Assembly (NCBI RefSeq): GCF_000327385.1
Contig: NW_008707390.1
Location: 488,079-552,078, forward strand
Direction: 5' to 3'
Length of the DNA stretch: 64,000 bases
DNA from: Lottia gigantea
Taxonomy: Eukaryota; Mollusca; Gastropoda; Lottiidae
Notes under the pieces: generated by a model
The model's database searches: none
What the model was told of the DNA's origin: nothing
Seen by the model: only the letters and a program-made list of their open reading frames with translations
Shown here: in pieces, positions 50,718 through 64,000 of the stretch
Layout: every line of letters starts with the position of its first letter
Position numbering within the stretch: position 1 is the first letter of the stretch
Translations under genes and position numbers: made by a program

Positions 50718-53395
50718 ATGGCAGATAATGAACAGAGAGGTGTTAAACTTGTTCAAGAGGCTGAAGCTAAGTTGAAGTCGTCAAAAGGATTCTTTACGTC
50801 TTTACTTGGAGGGTAAGTCTGAGACGGAATAACCCCCCCCCCCCCCCCTTTCATCTTCTAATTTACAGCTTTATTCCTGTGAAAGATTGAATGAATAATA
50901 ATAGATCGGACTGGCTCTCACTACATTTAGTCAAGTAGAGGTGGTTGAATTTGTATAGACTGTAGCACTGTGTGGAAAAGTTACTCATTTTATTAGTCAT
51001 AGATTTTTTTAGATTGAAATATTGGTATTCTAATCAGGAATCATGTAGCTATTTTTCTTTTTACAGTGGATCGAGTAAAACCGAAGATGCAGCAGAGTTG
51101 TATGTTAAAGCAGCAAATGCATTCAAAATGGCAAAGAAATGGGCAGGTAGGCACCTAATGTAAATCATTTGGAATTAGGGTAGAAATTTTTCTTTTATTA
51201 TTATTAATCATAATGTGCGCCATTTTTTGATGCTCTTGAGTAAATCATGACAAATTCTGTCATTCTTTAATATAAAGCAACTCCCCCAGACATACAAAAT
51301 CATTACCATTCTTGGACTCAGATAGTTTTATAACTATCAAAGTTAGTATTTGATATTGCTTTCCATATTATCTTGATACCAGAACAATGTTTGATATTTC
51401 AGCGGCTGGAGAAGCTTTTATGCAAGCTGGTAGATTACAATTACAACTGTCAAGTAAACATGAAGCTGCCACACATTTTGTAGATGCTGGAAATTGTTAT
51501 AGAAAAGGAGATCCAAATGGTAGGCCTATATACATACATTCTTTCATAACAGTAATAAAAGAATTGTTTCATGTACAAGTATACAGAGAAATAATTTTGA
51601 AATGAAATGTTCTAAGGATTTTAAGTGATATCAAAGAGTCAGTTCACAATATTATCTAATGTTCAGTTGGTAATTAAGATTACTTAACATGTCCGCTGAT
51701 ATTTTTTATTACAGAGGCTGTCAAATGTTTACATAGTGCAATAGAAATCTACACAGACATGGTAAGGTTAAATTCCCTTAATATCTTTCTATGTTACAAA
51801 TAATCTGATTTCTTATGGGCAATTGTGTACCATATTTAAATGATTTCATTATGATTTTGTATACTGTATCTGTTCCAATATCAGAATCATCTAATGTGTT
51901 ATTTATTGTTTTTACAGGGCAGGTTTACTATAGCAGCTAAACATCATATTACTATAGCTGAGATTTATGAAAATGAATTAGCAGATATGGAAAAAGTATG
52001 ACTTCTATCTTTATGTATAAATGCTCTATCAAAAATCAAAATCAAAAGTATCACCCAATTTTAAACTTGCATACTTGACCATCTGGAGCACTGTGGATAA
52101 ACTAACTTTCAAATGTTAATAATTGGTATATTATAAACTATAAAAATGATCTATATATCTATATTTTGTAGGCTATAGCTAATTATGAAAAGGCTGGTGA
52201 TTACTATAAAGGTGAAGAATCTAATAGGTAAGATAGTTTCATTAACATGATTTGTATGGAAGAAAAATCTTTACTAAAATAGAATTACTATAATAGGACA
52301 TAACGGATTGAAGTTTATCTAATGTAACAATCCTTTTGAAGTACATCGTACTTAAATGACCATTACAGATACTACTTGGTAATATTACCTGGATAAAATG
52401 CTTGAATTGTCAAAATGCCATCTTTCTGAAAGTAATCAATATCTTTTAAGACTAGAGAATGACCACCAGTGGATTTCACCAATATTAACTTTCTATTTTT
52501 TCTTATTTTAGTTCAGCTAATAAATGTTTATTGAAAGTGGCCCAGTTCTCAGCTCAGTTAGAAAATTATGAAAAGGCTATTGAAATTTATGAACAGGTGA
52601 GGAAGTATTCAAACAGTCGTTAATTCAATGTCTTTAAATGCACATGAGTTTAAAGTATGGTTGAGTATTTGAAGTTGTCTGAGTAAGCTTATAGTTTGAT
52701 ATGAAATTTTGATTGAAGGATCCTGGGATTCAAGTGCATGTAATAATTTGACTATATATCTAATGGTTATTATTTTGTTACATTATAGGTTGCAATATCA
52801 GCTATGGATAATACATTATTAAAATACAGTGCTAAAGATTATTTTTTCCGAGCTTCTGTATGTCATATGTGTGTAGATATTGTAAATGCTGAACTAGCAG
52901 TACCTAAGTATGAAGAAATGTTCCCAGCTTTTTCTGATGCTAGAGAATGTAAATTAGTCAAGGTAAGCAATATGGTTGATTATTATTAAGATACATTTAT
53001 CTTTATTCAGCATATTTTTCTTGGATTACCATTTATTGATATTGTCATACTTGATATGTGAGATAAATTACAATGACTTTATGTGCTGTTTTATTTTTTT
53101 TATTTATAATTTTTTCAGCATGTAAAATCAAACAATGACACCTGTGTTTGTCATAAATTGTTTATTGGCAATTGGCAAATATTCTGTAATGGTTATATTG
53201 TTTGCTATCTTAAAGCATGAGACATATTTTGTATTACTATTTCAGACATTAATTAATGCATGTAAAGAAGAAGATGTAGATGCATTTACTGATGCTTTAA
53301 AAGAATATGACAGTATTTCTAGATTAGATCAATGGTTTACCACTATGTTATTACGTGTCAAGAAAACATTGAATGCTGAAGGAGATTTGTGTTAA
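50718..53395 (+). CDS. NAPA: Alpha-SNAP, soluble NSF attachment protein (complete, 293 aa)
   Basis: Nine exons with consistent phase: 50718-50812, 51067-51146, 51403-51519, 51715-51761, 51918-51995, 52172-52227, 52512-52596, 52789-52962, 53246-53395. The 293 residues are close to the usual 295. Diagnostic segments include [70 protein letters not shown] and the C-terminal [20 protein letters not shown]. Established role: this cytosolic, TPR-like helical protein binds SNARE bundles and recruits and stimulates NSF, and the conserved C-terminal region is needed for ATPase stimulation. The final residues (AEGDLC) differ from the vertebrate EEDLR ending but keep an acidic-leucine tip. Start chosen at the first ATG, giving [20 protein letters not shown]. 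Alpha/beta rather than gamma by sequence. Confidence 0.98.
50833..50848 (+). repeat. Poly-C run of 16 in alpha-SNAP intron 1
   Basis: Sixteen consecutive C lie about 20 bases after the exon 1 donor. The run is unusual in this A+T-rich window and is prone to length polymorphism and sequencing error. Confidence 0.9.
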
Positions 53396-54600
53396 TTTAT
53401 AAGACATTTTATAATTCTCTATATCAAGGGACACCTGTTTAACCTAGTCCCAGTTCTTCTCAATACTTCCTTACTTAACTTAGTACTTTGTATAGTTCAG
53501 GACTATATGATATAGTTACAAAAAACAAACCAAGGTGTTTATGTTTCACTATTTTTGTCTGCTTAAAATCAATTTTGACAATTTTTTACCCAATGAAACC
53601 CAGAAAAAAGTAAAATTATGTACTATGCTCTATTTCGAATGTTAGCTTTATCTTGCATTCCAACCATTACATTGTGTGTTTGTCCAAGCAAAATTTCAAT
53701 TCCAATAACTTCTCAATCTTGCAGTCTGATTGTCTCATAAGCATTGGATGTTTTTTTTTTACTACAATTTACAATTATTGATATTTATTTATGAATATAT
53801 TATTAATTATTGTTGTAAATTTCTGTAAAATCATTTTAACATAATAACTTCTATTATTAACATTATGATATATAATCCTATCTTTAGAAATAGTTAATAG
53901 TTCTACATCATCTTATAATTATTATTACATGTAATATAGTAGAGAGATCAGATGTGAACCAAAACTTTAAAATATCATTGATAAATGATATACAGCTCCA
54001 ATTAACATAAATGTATTTGCAATTATAACTCTGCATTACAAATAGTGAAAATTATGTGGATGAAGGGCTCAACTTTATGCTGATAGAAAATATTCCCTAG
54101 AATATTCCTTATGTATTAATCCTGACTTATCCATGACAGATTAATTTGAAAAATTCTGAATTCCTTAGTTTAGATTTCATTTCCTTTATAATATATTGGA
54201 TATAGAAATAGTAATAGTTTCCCTATTTCATTGTTAGTTCTTATTGAATCAAGATGTTTTCTTCTATGTTTGGAAGACTAATTCAGGGTCACAGTAGAGC
54301 ACTATTTGTTTAGAAAATTTGATGATATCTAGAGAAAACCATGTTAAATACTTGTCTTAGTGTAGAGATCTTATTCTAGTTGACTATTGTGGGTAAGGTA
54401 GTATGTATTGTTTATGGACAGGGTGTGAAAAAACAATCAAATAGATGCTACATTAGCATGTTTTATTTGTTAATATACTGTATAATCTTATTGTTGTGTT
54501 TTTGTATATATAATTTTCTATGGCTGAATACTGGGCACTATGTTTTACAGAAGTTTCTTTAAATGTAATCATTAAATAAATGGACTGAGGTTTGCTTTAT
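53396..54600 (+). other. Likely 3' UTR of alpha-SNAP, polyadenylation signal
   Basis: A very A+T-rich tail follows the stop codon with no open frame of note. AATAAA at 54575-54580 (attaaataaatggactgagg) is a plausible poly(A) signal about 1.2 kb past the stop. Earlier sites cannot be excluded. Confidence 0.45.
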
Positions 54601-56540
54601 CTAAATAACTTCGGATGAGGAGATGAATTTTAAGCAATCAAATCAACCATTTTTATTAGAGATAGGTTGCCTTTACTCATACAACCCTAATACACTGTAC
54701 AAGGTTTACATGCTACAGTAAAAGTAGTATTGATATAGGCATCCTTCTTCAGAATTGCTGTCATTCTGCAGTAACTGTTGAGGATAAAAAACAGTTGCAT
54801 GGTATTCTCTCATAACATGGGCATTAACTCTTTTACTCTAATATGCAATTTCCAAGTCTTTTCAACCAATAATTATTGTTACATCTTTTGTTGGTCTAAC
54901 GCAAGCAGTAGTTTCCAGTATTTAGACTGTAGAGTTAAAGATTTCTAATGAATTATCACTATAAATTCTTATATAATCTTGATGTATTTGATACTTGTAG
55001 AAAGGTTGTTATTCATCATTATGTAGATTATTACAGTTACTCCACTCATTGTAGTTTTTTTTATATGTCTACTGTGGATGAATATCAAAATTGCAAAGTA
55101 TTTATCTGATTTGGAATATGGTTTGCCAGATTGATGAGATTGCACCTATTTGTACAGGATAGAAGCTTATGTCTTTCATCTGTAAAATGAGTTAAACAGA
55201 TTTTTTGAGTGAATTTGAATACCAGCTTTGATAGTCTTCAAATAACTTTGCGTTGATAAAAATATAAATTTCTGACAGTTAATATTTAAACTTCCCTCCA
55301 ATAAATTATTTTATTAAGGCAAAGTACTATTTGATACTAATATTCCATTTCTAAAACAAATGGGTTAAGACAATATAGTTTGCATTCGATAAGATTTAAA
55401 ATTGGTTGGTGGATTGATGAGATTTCACTGTGACTTGAAATATTCTTTTTCAAAAAAGTCATCTAGGTTTAGTATTTTATTTTTCCACTAGTTAAGTCCA
55501 ACATTGATACAAATTCCAATGAAAGATAACCTTTATAATATTGAAAACTTCAACAATGTTCCCATTATAAATTACAGTGTTCCACATCAACAGATTCTAA
55601 TGTTCTACAATCTTGAATAAAATAACATTGCACCATATATAACAACAATTTCAAGTCCACCTACACTCAGTTGTAACTTATTCCTATATATCATTCATAA
55701 CTGAGATTATAGAATCTAATATAATTTGAACAGGAATGCTCTGCTAAATAACATGATTTAGAGTCACAAGAAGCTTTAAAAATTGCATATATTATAAGTT
55801 AAATGAGAAGTATTCAATGATTCAATCACTAGCAAATGTTTTGGCTAATCTGCGGATTCAAAATTAATTTTCTTTCTCGGTTGTTAGACTAATATACATT
55901 AGATGAAGCAGCATGAAAGTTAAGTTGTTCCATTAAAATATCATATCTATTGTTGACTGAGTTTTTTACTGGATGTGCATGTCTAAAATCCCACTTATAT
56001 ATACACATTTACAATGAAAATAATATTAAAATATAAATCTTATTTACAATAATAACATTTACATCAGCAAAATAAACAACTATTTAGAAGATTGAGTTAA
56101 TAAATATAATGTATCAATAAGCAGTAAATTAGTACTATAAAGTTACATATTTAAACTGGGTCAAATCTCACAACAATGCACAAACAGTGTTGATATATAT
56201 ATAGACTGTTGTTCTAGTAATGTGATACGAGTTTGAAATTTACTCAGGGGGAAATTTGCTGTTAAAACGCATCTTAACCTATGATTACTAATTTAAACAT
56301 TACTTTTGAATCGTTTCAGCTGCACATATTAAACACACAACACCGAAGAATTATTGCAAAATAAGCCACAGTCTGAAGATAATTTGACCACAGTTACAGC
56401 CAGACATGTTTTCTGTCGGACATGACAGTTTATTTATCTCCACACAAAACAAGTTGAAATTTTCACAATAAAACCACAAAACCCCCTTAAACAGAACCAC
56501 TTATATCACAGTAACAGAGAAGAAAGAGAAGGGAGATAAC
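54601..56540. other. Convergent intergenic spacer between alpha-SNAP and golgin-84
   Basis: No gene or repeat array seen. TTTATT at 56429-56434 gives a minus-strand AATAAA about 110 bases past the golgin-84 stop and is the best candidate poly(A) signal for that gene. The rest is A+T-rich unique sequence. Confidence 0.45.
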
Positions 56541-59500
56541 TCATCTATCACCAGGTGGTTGTGGTTGAAAATGTGAGGCATCATGAACTTCTGGTTGATA
56601 TGTCAATAAAACAATCATTACCCAAACATGTAACAAACCCTGCAATAAATATAGTTGATGGATAAAGATAAAAAGTCAAAATCTCTCTTCTCCTTTCACT
56701 TTTAAAATAATGAGGCTAATTTTCACACATGTACAATACAATATAGTTGATATAATTTGTAGGCATTTAAAAATAACAAAACAGTGTAATACTTGTTAAA
56801 CTAGTAGTGACACTGGCTGAAATAGATCTGTTGTCTAAAGATCACAGTGTCAAACTCCTAGAAACAACGTGTATCACAATCTGGAAAACAAATAACTGTC
56901 TACAACCTGTATATTAGCTTTAATATTTTCATAATTCAATAAAAGAAAAGTGTGCTCTTAACAATCTGAAGACAACTTACAACTGAATGAGTACAGAAGA
57001 TTCTTTTTAAAACTCATAATCAGTTGTATGTAAAACTCTACTAATATATCTCAATTAAAGAAATTAACTTACCATGTATAAAATAACAAACACTCTGGCA
57101 ATTGGATATCTTCTTAAAAATATTCCTAAACGGATACTGAAATATAAAGACCAAACATTCTTATTGATAATAACAACTGGTGAAGCAACACGATATGTCT
57201 GAGAAGTCTATTGAATGAATTTTTTATTGTTTAAAAACTTATTTACTACTAACTAATTACAATCCCCCATAAAACATTTGAAATATAGGGCAGTGGTATT
57301 CTGTTAGAAATAGTCACATACCTAAATCTATCAATACCATTAGCAGCTCTCTTCATTCTTCTAGTAACTTCAGTGTCATTAGCAGCTTCTTTCATAAAGG
57401 TTGGTACTCTCTGACGAACTAGTGAGGAAATCAAATTGATATATTACAATACAAAATTATTCTTATAATACAATTCAATAGATATTTGAAAGCTTGAAAA
57501 AGAATTATTCAGTTCTTATTATGAGATAAGTCTGTATGCAGATATTCTATTTTCTATAATATAATAAATTGTAAGGGACCTACCATCATCATCATCTGCT
57601 ATATGAACATGAGCTGGTGCAGATCTTGCTGATAGCTGAACATCACGATATTGTTGCTAAAATAAACAAGTATATCACATGATTGATAACTCACAATACA
57701 ATGCCAAATGAACCGTGCTGTTACTTTTTTGCTTTCATAACATTATTCAATTTTACATGAAAAATGGAGCATAGTAGATCTTAAGAACCTAAACGATTGG
57801 AGAAATGCCATCTACAGTTGAATATAATGTGTATCAACTGATAAGGTAATCAGAGATAATAAAAACATTTTTGATAGTAAATATATAATTTAATATCTTG
57901 CAGGAATAATGTAGAAACTTCATTCTAGATTAAAAACTGGTAAACATGTTAAACTGGTTGTAACATAACTTACCTCTAATCTCTCTAGTTGTAATGCCAA
58001 TGAATTTTTCTCTGTACTTAATGATTCTAACATTGTTTGTTTCTGTATTAAACTTTCTGTTAAAGCTCGGACACGAGATTCTAGTTCTGTTTCTGATACA
58101 CTACTTAAACTTTTAGTCATCAACTGAAATGTGTAAATAAAACACTTAGTTACCTGTGTATATTTTTTATGCACATTTTAGCATGTTTCTCCAATCTTCA
58201 CATGATCGTATAAACTAAATGCCATTTATAAAGACTATATTTAAAGGCAACATAAAGTAAAAGAAACTGGCTTGTCGACACAGGTCCTCCGTTATCATAC
58301 TTCTTTCAAGGAAGTCTCAACTCTTAATGCCTTCCTGATAAAAACAATTATTTCACGGAAAGCTTTATCATAAATAACTATAGGAGCACTGATCATTATC
58401 AGAGTCAATATTAGCAAACACGAAACTTATTGGCAAAACATCATTAAATTTATCCATGAATTAATGTAGGAATCTTCTAAAAATGAATCAAATAAAGGCC
58501 TACCTGATTTCTCAGTTTATCTATTTCAGATTCTCTAGCTGATAGCTGAGATTGAAATGATGTTTTCTGTTTATTTATTTCATCTATAGCATATTGTAAT
58601 TCCTGAAAAGAATCAAAAAAAATAATCTGTAGACTGTTGTTAGGAGATAGTTGTCTCATAAAATCATGTTTACTCATGGTAAAGTCAGTAAAACCAAGAT
58701 TCATGTCTGATGAAGAGCCACGTTGTAATATTGTGGTCTAGAAATATCAAGTCTGTATTGAGTGTAGTCTTGTCTTAAAGATACCTAGCCAGCGCAGTTG
58801 CCAGGGTCTGAATAAAGACTTTGGTCAGTAATTCTCAACAAACATCAATCAATTCTTAACAGTTTAATAAAGCCTGTAAATTGGGAGATATATATCAATA
58901 CTAACCTGTTTTTGTTTTAATAATTCCTGTTCACTATCTTCTCTACGTCTCTTTTCTTCTGATAAATTATCTTCTAGAGACTGGATCTGTTCTGAGGCTG
59001 TATCACTCTCTTGTTGTAGCTGCCCTTCTAAATCCTACCATAGAAAATACAGACTATATAATCATTTCATAGAAAATACAGACTATATAATCATTTCATA
59101 GATAATACAGACTATATAATCAATACATAGAAAATACAGACTATATAATTATTCCATAGAAAATACAGACTATATAATCATTTCATAGAAAATACAAACT
59201 ATATAATCATTTCATAGAAAATACAGACTATGAATTAGTTCATAGAAAATACAGACTATATAATCATTTCATATAAAATACAGACTATATAATCATTTCA
59301 TAGAAAATACAGACTATATAATCATTTCATAGATAATACAGACTATATAATCATTTCATAGAAAATACAGACTATATAATCATTTCATAGAAAATACAGA
59401 CTATATAATCATTTCATAGAAAATACAGACTATATAATTATTCCATAGAAAATACAGACTATATAATCATTTCATAGAAAATACAGACTATATAATCATT

Positions 59501-62500
59501 TCATAGAAAATACATACTATATAATCATTTCATAGAAAATACAGACTATGTAATTATTTCATAGAAAATACAGACTATATAATCATTTCATATAAAATAC
59601 AGACTATATAATCATTTCATAGAAAATACAGACTATATAATCATTTCATAGAAAATATAGGCTATATAATCATACCATAGAAAATACAGACTATATAATC
59701 ATTTCATAGAAAATACAGACTATATAATCATTTCATAGAAAATACAGACTATATAATCATTTCATAGAAAATACAGACTATATAATCATTTCATAGAAAA
59801 TACAGGCTATATAATCATACCATAGAAAATACAGACTATATAATCATTTCATAGAAAATACAGACTATATAATCATTTCATAGAAAATACAGACTATATA
59901 ATCATTTCATAGAAAATACAGACTATATAATCATTTCATAGAAAATACAGACTATATAATCATTTCATAGAAAATACAGACTATATAATCATTTCATAGA
60001 AAATACAGACTATATAATCATTTCATAGAAAATACAGACTATATAATCATTTCATAGAAAATACAGACTATATAATCATTTCATAGAAAATACAGACTAT
60101 ATAATCATTTCATAGAAAATACAGACTATATAATCATTTCATAGATAATACAGACTATATAATCATTACATAGAAAATACAGACTATATAATTATTCCAT
60201 AGAAAATACAGACTATATAATCATTTCATAGAAAATACAGACTATATAATCATTTCATAGAAAATACAGACTATGAAATTATTTCATAGAAAATACAGAC
60301 TATATAATCATTTCATAGAAAATACAGACTATATAATTATTCCATAGAAAATACAGACTATATAATTATTCCATAGAAAATACAGACCATATAATCATTT
60401 CATAGAAAATACAGACTATATTATCATTTCATAGAAAATACAGACTATGTAATCATTTCATAGATAATACAGACTATATAATCATTTCATAGAAAATACA
60501 GACTATGTAATTATTCCATAGAAAATACAGACTATATAATCATTTCATAGAAAATACAGACTATATAATCATGTCATAGATATTATACTTTTAAATACAA
60601 TAACTAAAATTTTTATTGGACTCTTCCATGATCTGACACTTTGTATAAATATACATATTTCAAAATCATACTGTTTAAATAGTGCTCAATAAATTATTTG
60701 TAGAGTGATATAGAAAATCTACTACAAAATCTATTTACAAAATATGAGATTTTCATTAAAAACATAATCAGTTTTTTCATCAGTAAATTCACCGGTAGAT
60801 GAATTCCATCTGTTTGAATCATCCTCAAATATTTCTCATTCTAGGATCATTGTTTACAAAAGTTATGAAAAAGCATACAACAGACCTGTAGTTCTACTTT
60901 ATAATTCTCTATCAACATTTTACTCTGTTGTAATTCTTCTTTTAACATATCTCTTTCTTGTTTAATAGAATCAAACTCTATAGATGATATACCACTACCT
61001 TCTCCTATACCACTAGCTCCTCCTTCACGTAAACTAGATATTAATCTATCTTTAGACTGAAATATACATTATATTAATATCATCAACAAGCTCCACTAGT
61101 GACACCAAACTCATTCTAGATTTGACATGTTCATGCTAAGTTATTGTTGTAATATCTCACTGAAGAAACTATTTTCTATTTAGTTACACATTATTAAAAC
61201 TCATTTTTAGACACTAGAAATTCTTTATATATGGTATCATAAACGTTTTTGTACATATAAGTAATGTATTGTTTTAATGCAGGACTGTTGATTTGACCAT
61301 ATTTTAAAGATGTAAATTACCTGTAGAATTCTTGAAGCTTTATCTTTATAATCTGTTAATTCTAGTCTACTTGTTTCTAAGTTTAATTTCATTAATTTTA
61401 ACTGATTATTTACTTCTAGTGTCTTATCTGAAACAATGTACAAATATTTAGGAAGATGAAAGGGGATATAATATTCTAATTATCAGTTATTCCAACTACT
61501 TTAGACTAAAAAAATTACATCTCGTTTCCCAGCAATTAAGTAAAACCATTACAAAGTGTCAGATATTCTAAACATACTTTTTTCTTCAGCTGCCCTTCTT
61601 TCTGCCTGTGTTAATGCATCTGCCAATGCTTTTTGTTCTTGTTCTAATTTACTCTGTCTATCTGTAGCTTCTTGCTGTGAAAATAAAATTTGGATGTTAG
61701 TAACCTATTTACAGTAGTGGCGGATCTTCATCCCATCATATCTTACTTGGAGCAAGTATGTTTCTATCCTTTTTAAAAATAAACAATGAGTGGAGTAAAC
61801 CAGTCTGGCTTTAAATTTCATTTTTTTTAATTTCATGCTATTCAGTCAATATTATAATTGTACAAGAAATTCCAACCTGAGACTGTTTATATGCTTCTTG
61901 TTCTCTTTTTAAAGCTGCTTCTACTTCAATTAACTTTTCTTTCAGTGAGTCTAGAGCCTGACTGTGCATACCACTAGAATCTGTATGATCTTGTAATATT
62001 CTACCAAAAACAAATTAATACCAACATTATAATGTATCATAATTAAGTAAACATATAGAGGTCAAATATTCTTGGAGCTTGAATACATATATGGTTTGGA
62101 TAACAAAATCTAAGCTAACATTATAAGGATATTTCTGGAGATAAAACACTTTATGGTTTATACCACCAGAAATATAAAACAGCACAGGGGACAGAATATC
62201 CTTTCAGGCCATTTACTCTAACTCAAACCTTTAGTAAACAAGAAATAAATTGAGCAGAATCTTACACACGATGAGCATGTTGTTGAAACTAACCTTGTTC
62301 TCTGCAATTGTAATTCATCTATTTGTTGTTTTAAATTAGTAACAGAGTTATCTCCTTCCTCTAATCTAACACGTAAAATAGCTAACTGAGAATCTTTAGC
62401 TGTTAGAGCTTCAGATAAATCATTCTCTCTAGCACGTAACTCTCTAATTATCTGATCATTCTGAGATGCTGAAGAATGGATTTGTTTCTTTGTATTTTCA

Positions 62501-63906
62501 AGTTCTTGAAAAGAGGAGAATATATTAACTATTATAATTATTCAAAAAATAAATACATACAACATTCTAAGATTAAAAGTTAATATATAATGCAATAGAG
62601 TATCTTTATGTGTTATTGCACATGAGGCCATTTCTATGTTAGCTTGATTTTCACAAAATAACAACTCTTTGTTTATTTTTATCTATATTCTTTGTTTTAA
62701 ATTCTGAATACGATTCTATTATGTTACCCACCTTTCTGAGAATCTTTAGATCTGGCTAGTAATGAAGCCATTTCAGTATTAAGAGAAGAAACTTCATTGC
62801 GTAACAGTCTATTCTCTAGTTCTAATGATGAGATATGTTGAGTAGATTCTGTATGATTATTATCTGATTCCTGACTACTATGAACACTAACAGCTGGACT
62901 CTCATGTAAAGCATCAGCTAAAACATCTATATCTGGTGAATCATGTGAACCTGTTGGACTTTCTTGACGTGAATCTGTAGCTGCAATTAAAATTTAATTT
63001 ACACTTTCAAGAACACTCAACACTCTTACAACAATGATACTGAATTATTTTACTTCCAAGACAAAACATGGCGCATAAAGCATAGTTTTGACTGCAATAT
63101 AAATGCCTACAATCAATTATACTGATAGGCCTATATTTTTCAGACATATTTCATTAAAGAATTCAAGTTGGTTTTGAATCAGTACATCACACAATATCAT
63201 GAGCTATAATCATTGAAAAAAAAAAAATTAACCAAATAAACATATTCATAACCTGACATTATCCTAAAACAACAAGTTATAAAAAACTGTGAGATATTAA
63301 CGAAAGACTAACCTGTTGTAACTGATACTGGTATAGAAGTAGTAACTGGAGTGGGAACATCAAGAGATTTTAATGATTTACCAATAGAAGATGTACTAGA
63401 TTGTCGTGAATGTTGTTGACTTCCTGTTGGTGTTTTTCTTTTATTACTCTCTACTGGATCTTTACTGTTTAAAAACTCAAATAATGCTTCATCAGAGTCT
63501 TTCTTCTTTAGCTGAAATATAAAGCATAAAATAATCTAAATAATTTTTACATGTAAGCACCAGTTTATTTCCTTATGTATGAACATCAATAGATTAGAAA
63601 TTAAATCCTATGTTATTGGCTTATACACATGTAGCCCTGCAGTATAGAACTCTTATTAAAACAACATAAAACTTAAAGGTAAGTTTACCTCCTCTTTAGA
63701 TTTTGATAGACCTGGAGATTTAGTTTCTGATTTAGAAGATTTAACATCTGTTTTAGGTTTAGGAGTAGATTGACGAATTGGTGAACTAATGAGCGAGGAA
63801 GCAGGATCTCTACTAGTACGAAGTTCGTGTAATCTGGATGGTACACTTTGTGATGAAGTTATGAATGGTGAAGGATTCTCAGAGTCAATTTTTTCATTTG
63901 TTCCAC
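56541..63906 (-). CDS. GOLGA5: Golgin-84 (golgin subfamily A member 5), 5' end outside window
   Basis: Fifteen phase-matched exons: 63906-63689, 63511-63313, 62980-62732, 62504-62294, 62000-61877, 61674-61578, 61427-61321, 61056-60886, 59034-58906, 58602-58504, 58123-57974, 57656-57584, 57418-57322, 57136-57073, 56639-56541. They encode about 694 residues. The human protein has 731, so only a short N-terminus should lie beyond the right edge. A low-complexity Ser/Thr/Pro region (with KKKDSDEALFEFLN) precedes a long coiled coil. Near-diagnostic segments are ESLIQKQTMLESLSTEKNSL, SIRLGIFLRRYPIARVFVIL and HVWVMIVLLTYQPEVHD. The last two form the C-terminal tail anchor with its preceding basic segment. 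Established role: an integral membrane Golgi tether, bound to Rab1 and CASP, that helps maintain ribbon structure and retrograde intra-Golgi transport. No break seen. Confidence 0.97.
59037..60585. repeat. 29-bp minisatellite filling a golgin-84 intron
   Basis: About 53 head-to-tail copies of the 29-bp unit atagaaaatacagactatat plus aatcatttc. Variants such as attattcc, gataatacag and ataccatag recur. Many central units are identical, so the array is young or homogenised. It starts within three bases of the exon at 58906-59034, directly against that exon's splice acceptor on the minus strand, and leaves about 300 bp of ordinary intron on the other side. Confidence 0.97.
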
Positions 63907-64000
63907 CTGAAATATAAATATTACATAATAAAACATCAAACCACTTATATGAATGAAATAGTTGCCCTCTTTGCCTCTGAGCTTTCTATTTTATATATTT

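Overview
The window is animal nuclear DNA: A+T-rich, with spliced genes bearing GT-AG introns and many minisatellites. A lophotrochozoan, most likely a gastropod mollusc, fits best. The reasons are a reprolysin-like metalloprotease of the kind expanded in molluscs, a Sas-like VWC/FN3 receptor, and a dispersed repeat resembling ones common in molluscan genomes. The species call is inference. I rebuilt gene structures by hand from splice sites, reading phase and protein motifs, so single-base boundary errors are possible.

Layout. (1) 1-14.55 kb: a minus-strand zinc metalloprotease. Its signal peptide is at 14.55 kb, its propeptide exons at 10.97-8.40 kb, and its catalytic domain runs to 1.16 kb with an intact HELGHSLGAGHD site. 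The 3' end is not identified. One phase-neutral propeptide exon carries an in-frame TGA. Intron 1 holds a 31-bp minisatellite with a higher-order period. (2) 14.6-28.9 kb: gene-poor DNA with four minisatellite arrays, a diverged tandem duplication, a hairpin and one speculative two-exon microprotein. (3) 28.9-46.5 kb, minus strand: a complete 19-exon gene for a ~1310-residue type I membrane protein. Its order is signal peptide, IGFBP-like module, unassigned linker, FN3, four VWC, FN3, two VWC, a unique module with a furin-type site, two FN3, transmembrane helix and short tail. It resembles the 'putative epidermal cell surface receptor' (Stranded-at-second, Sas) family. (4) 46.5-50.7 kb: a head-to-head intergenic stretch filled largely by a 47-bp minisatellite. 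(5) 50.7-53.4 kb, plus strand: a complete nine-exon alpha-SNAP gene. (6) 56.5 kb to the right edge, minus strand: the golgin-84 gene, lacking only a short 5' end. A 1.5-kb, 29-bp minisatellite fills one intron right up to the splice acceptor.

Functional links. Alpha-SNAP (SNARE disassembly with NSF) and golgin-84 (a Golgi tethering coiled coil) converge tail to tail and both serve membrane traffic; this is probably coincidence. The metalloprotease and the Sas-like receptor are secretory or surface proteins with no evident joint function. I found no rRNA, tRNA, CRISPR array or recognisable retroviral or LTR element. The most interesting features are the stop-containing symmetric exon, the inverted duplication sitting on a splice acceptor of the receptor gene, the FN3 exon fragment copied into the adjacent intron, and the minisatellite that forms a splice-acceptor context.
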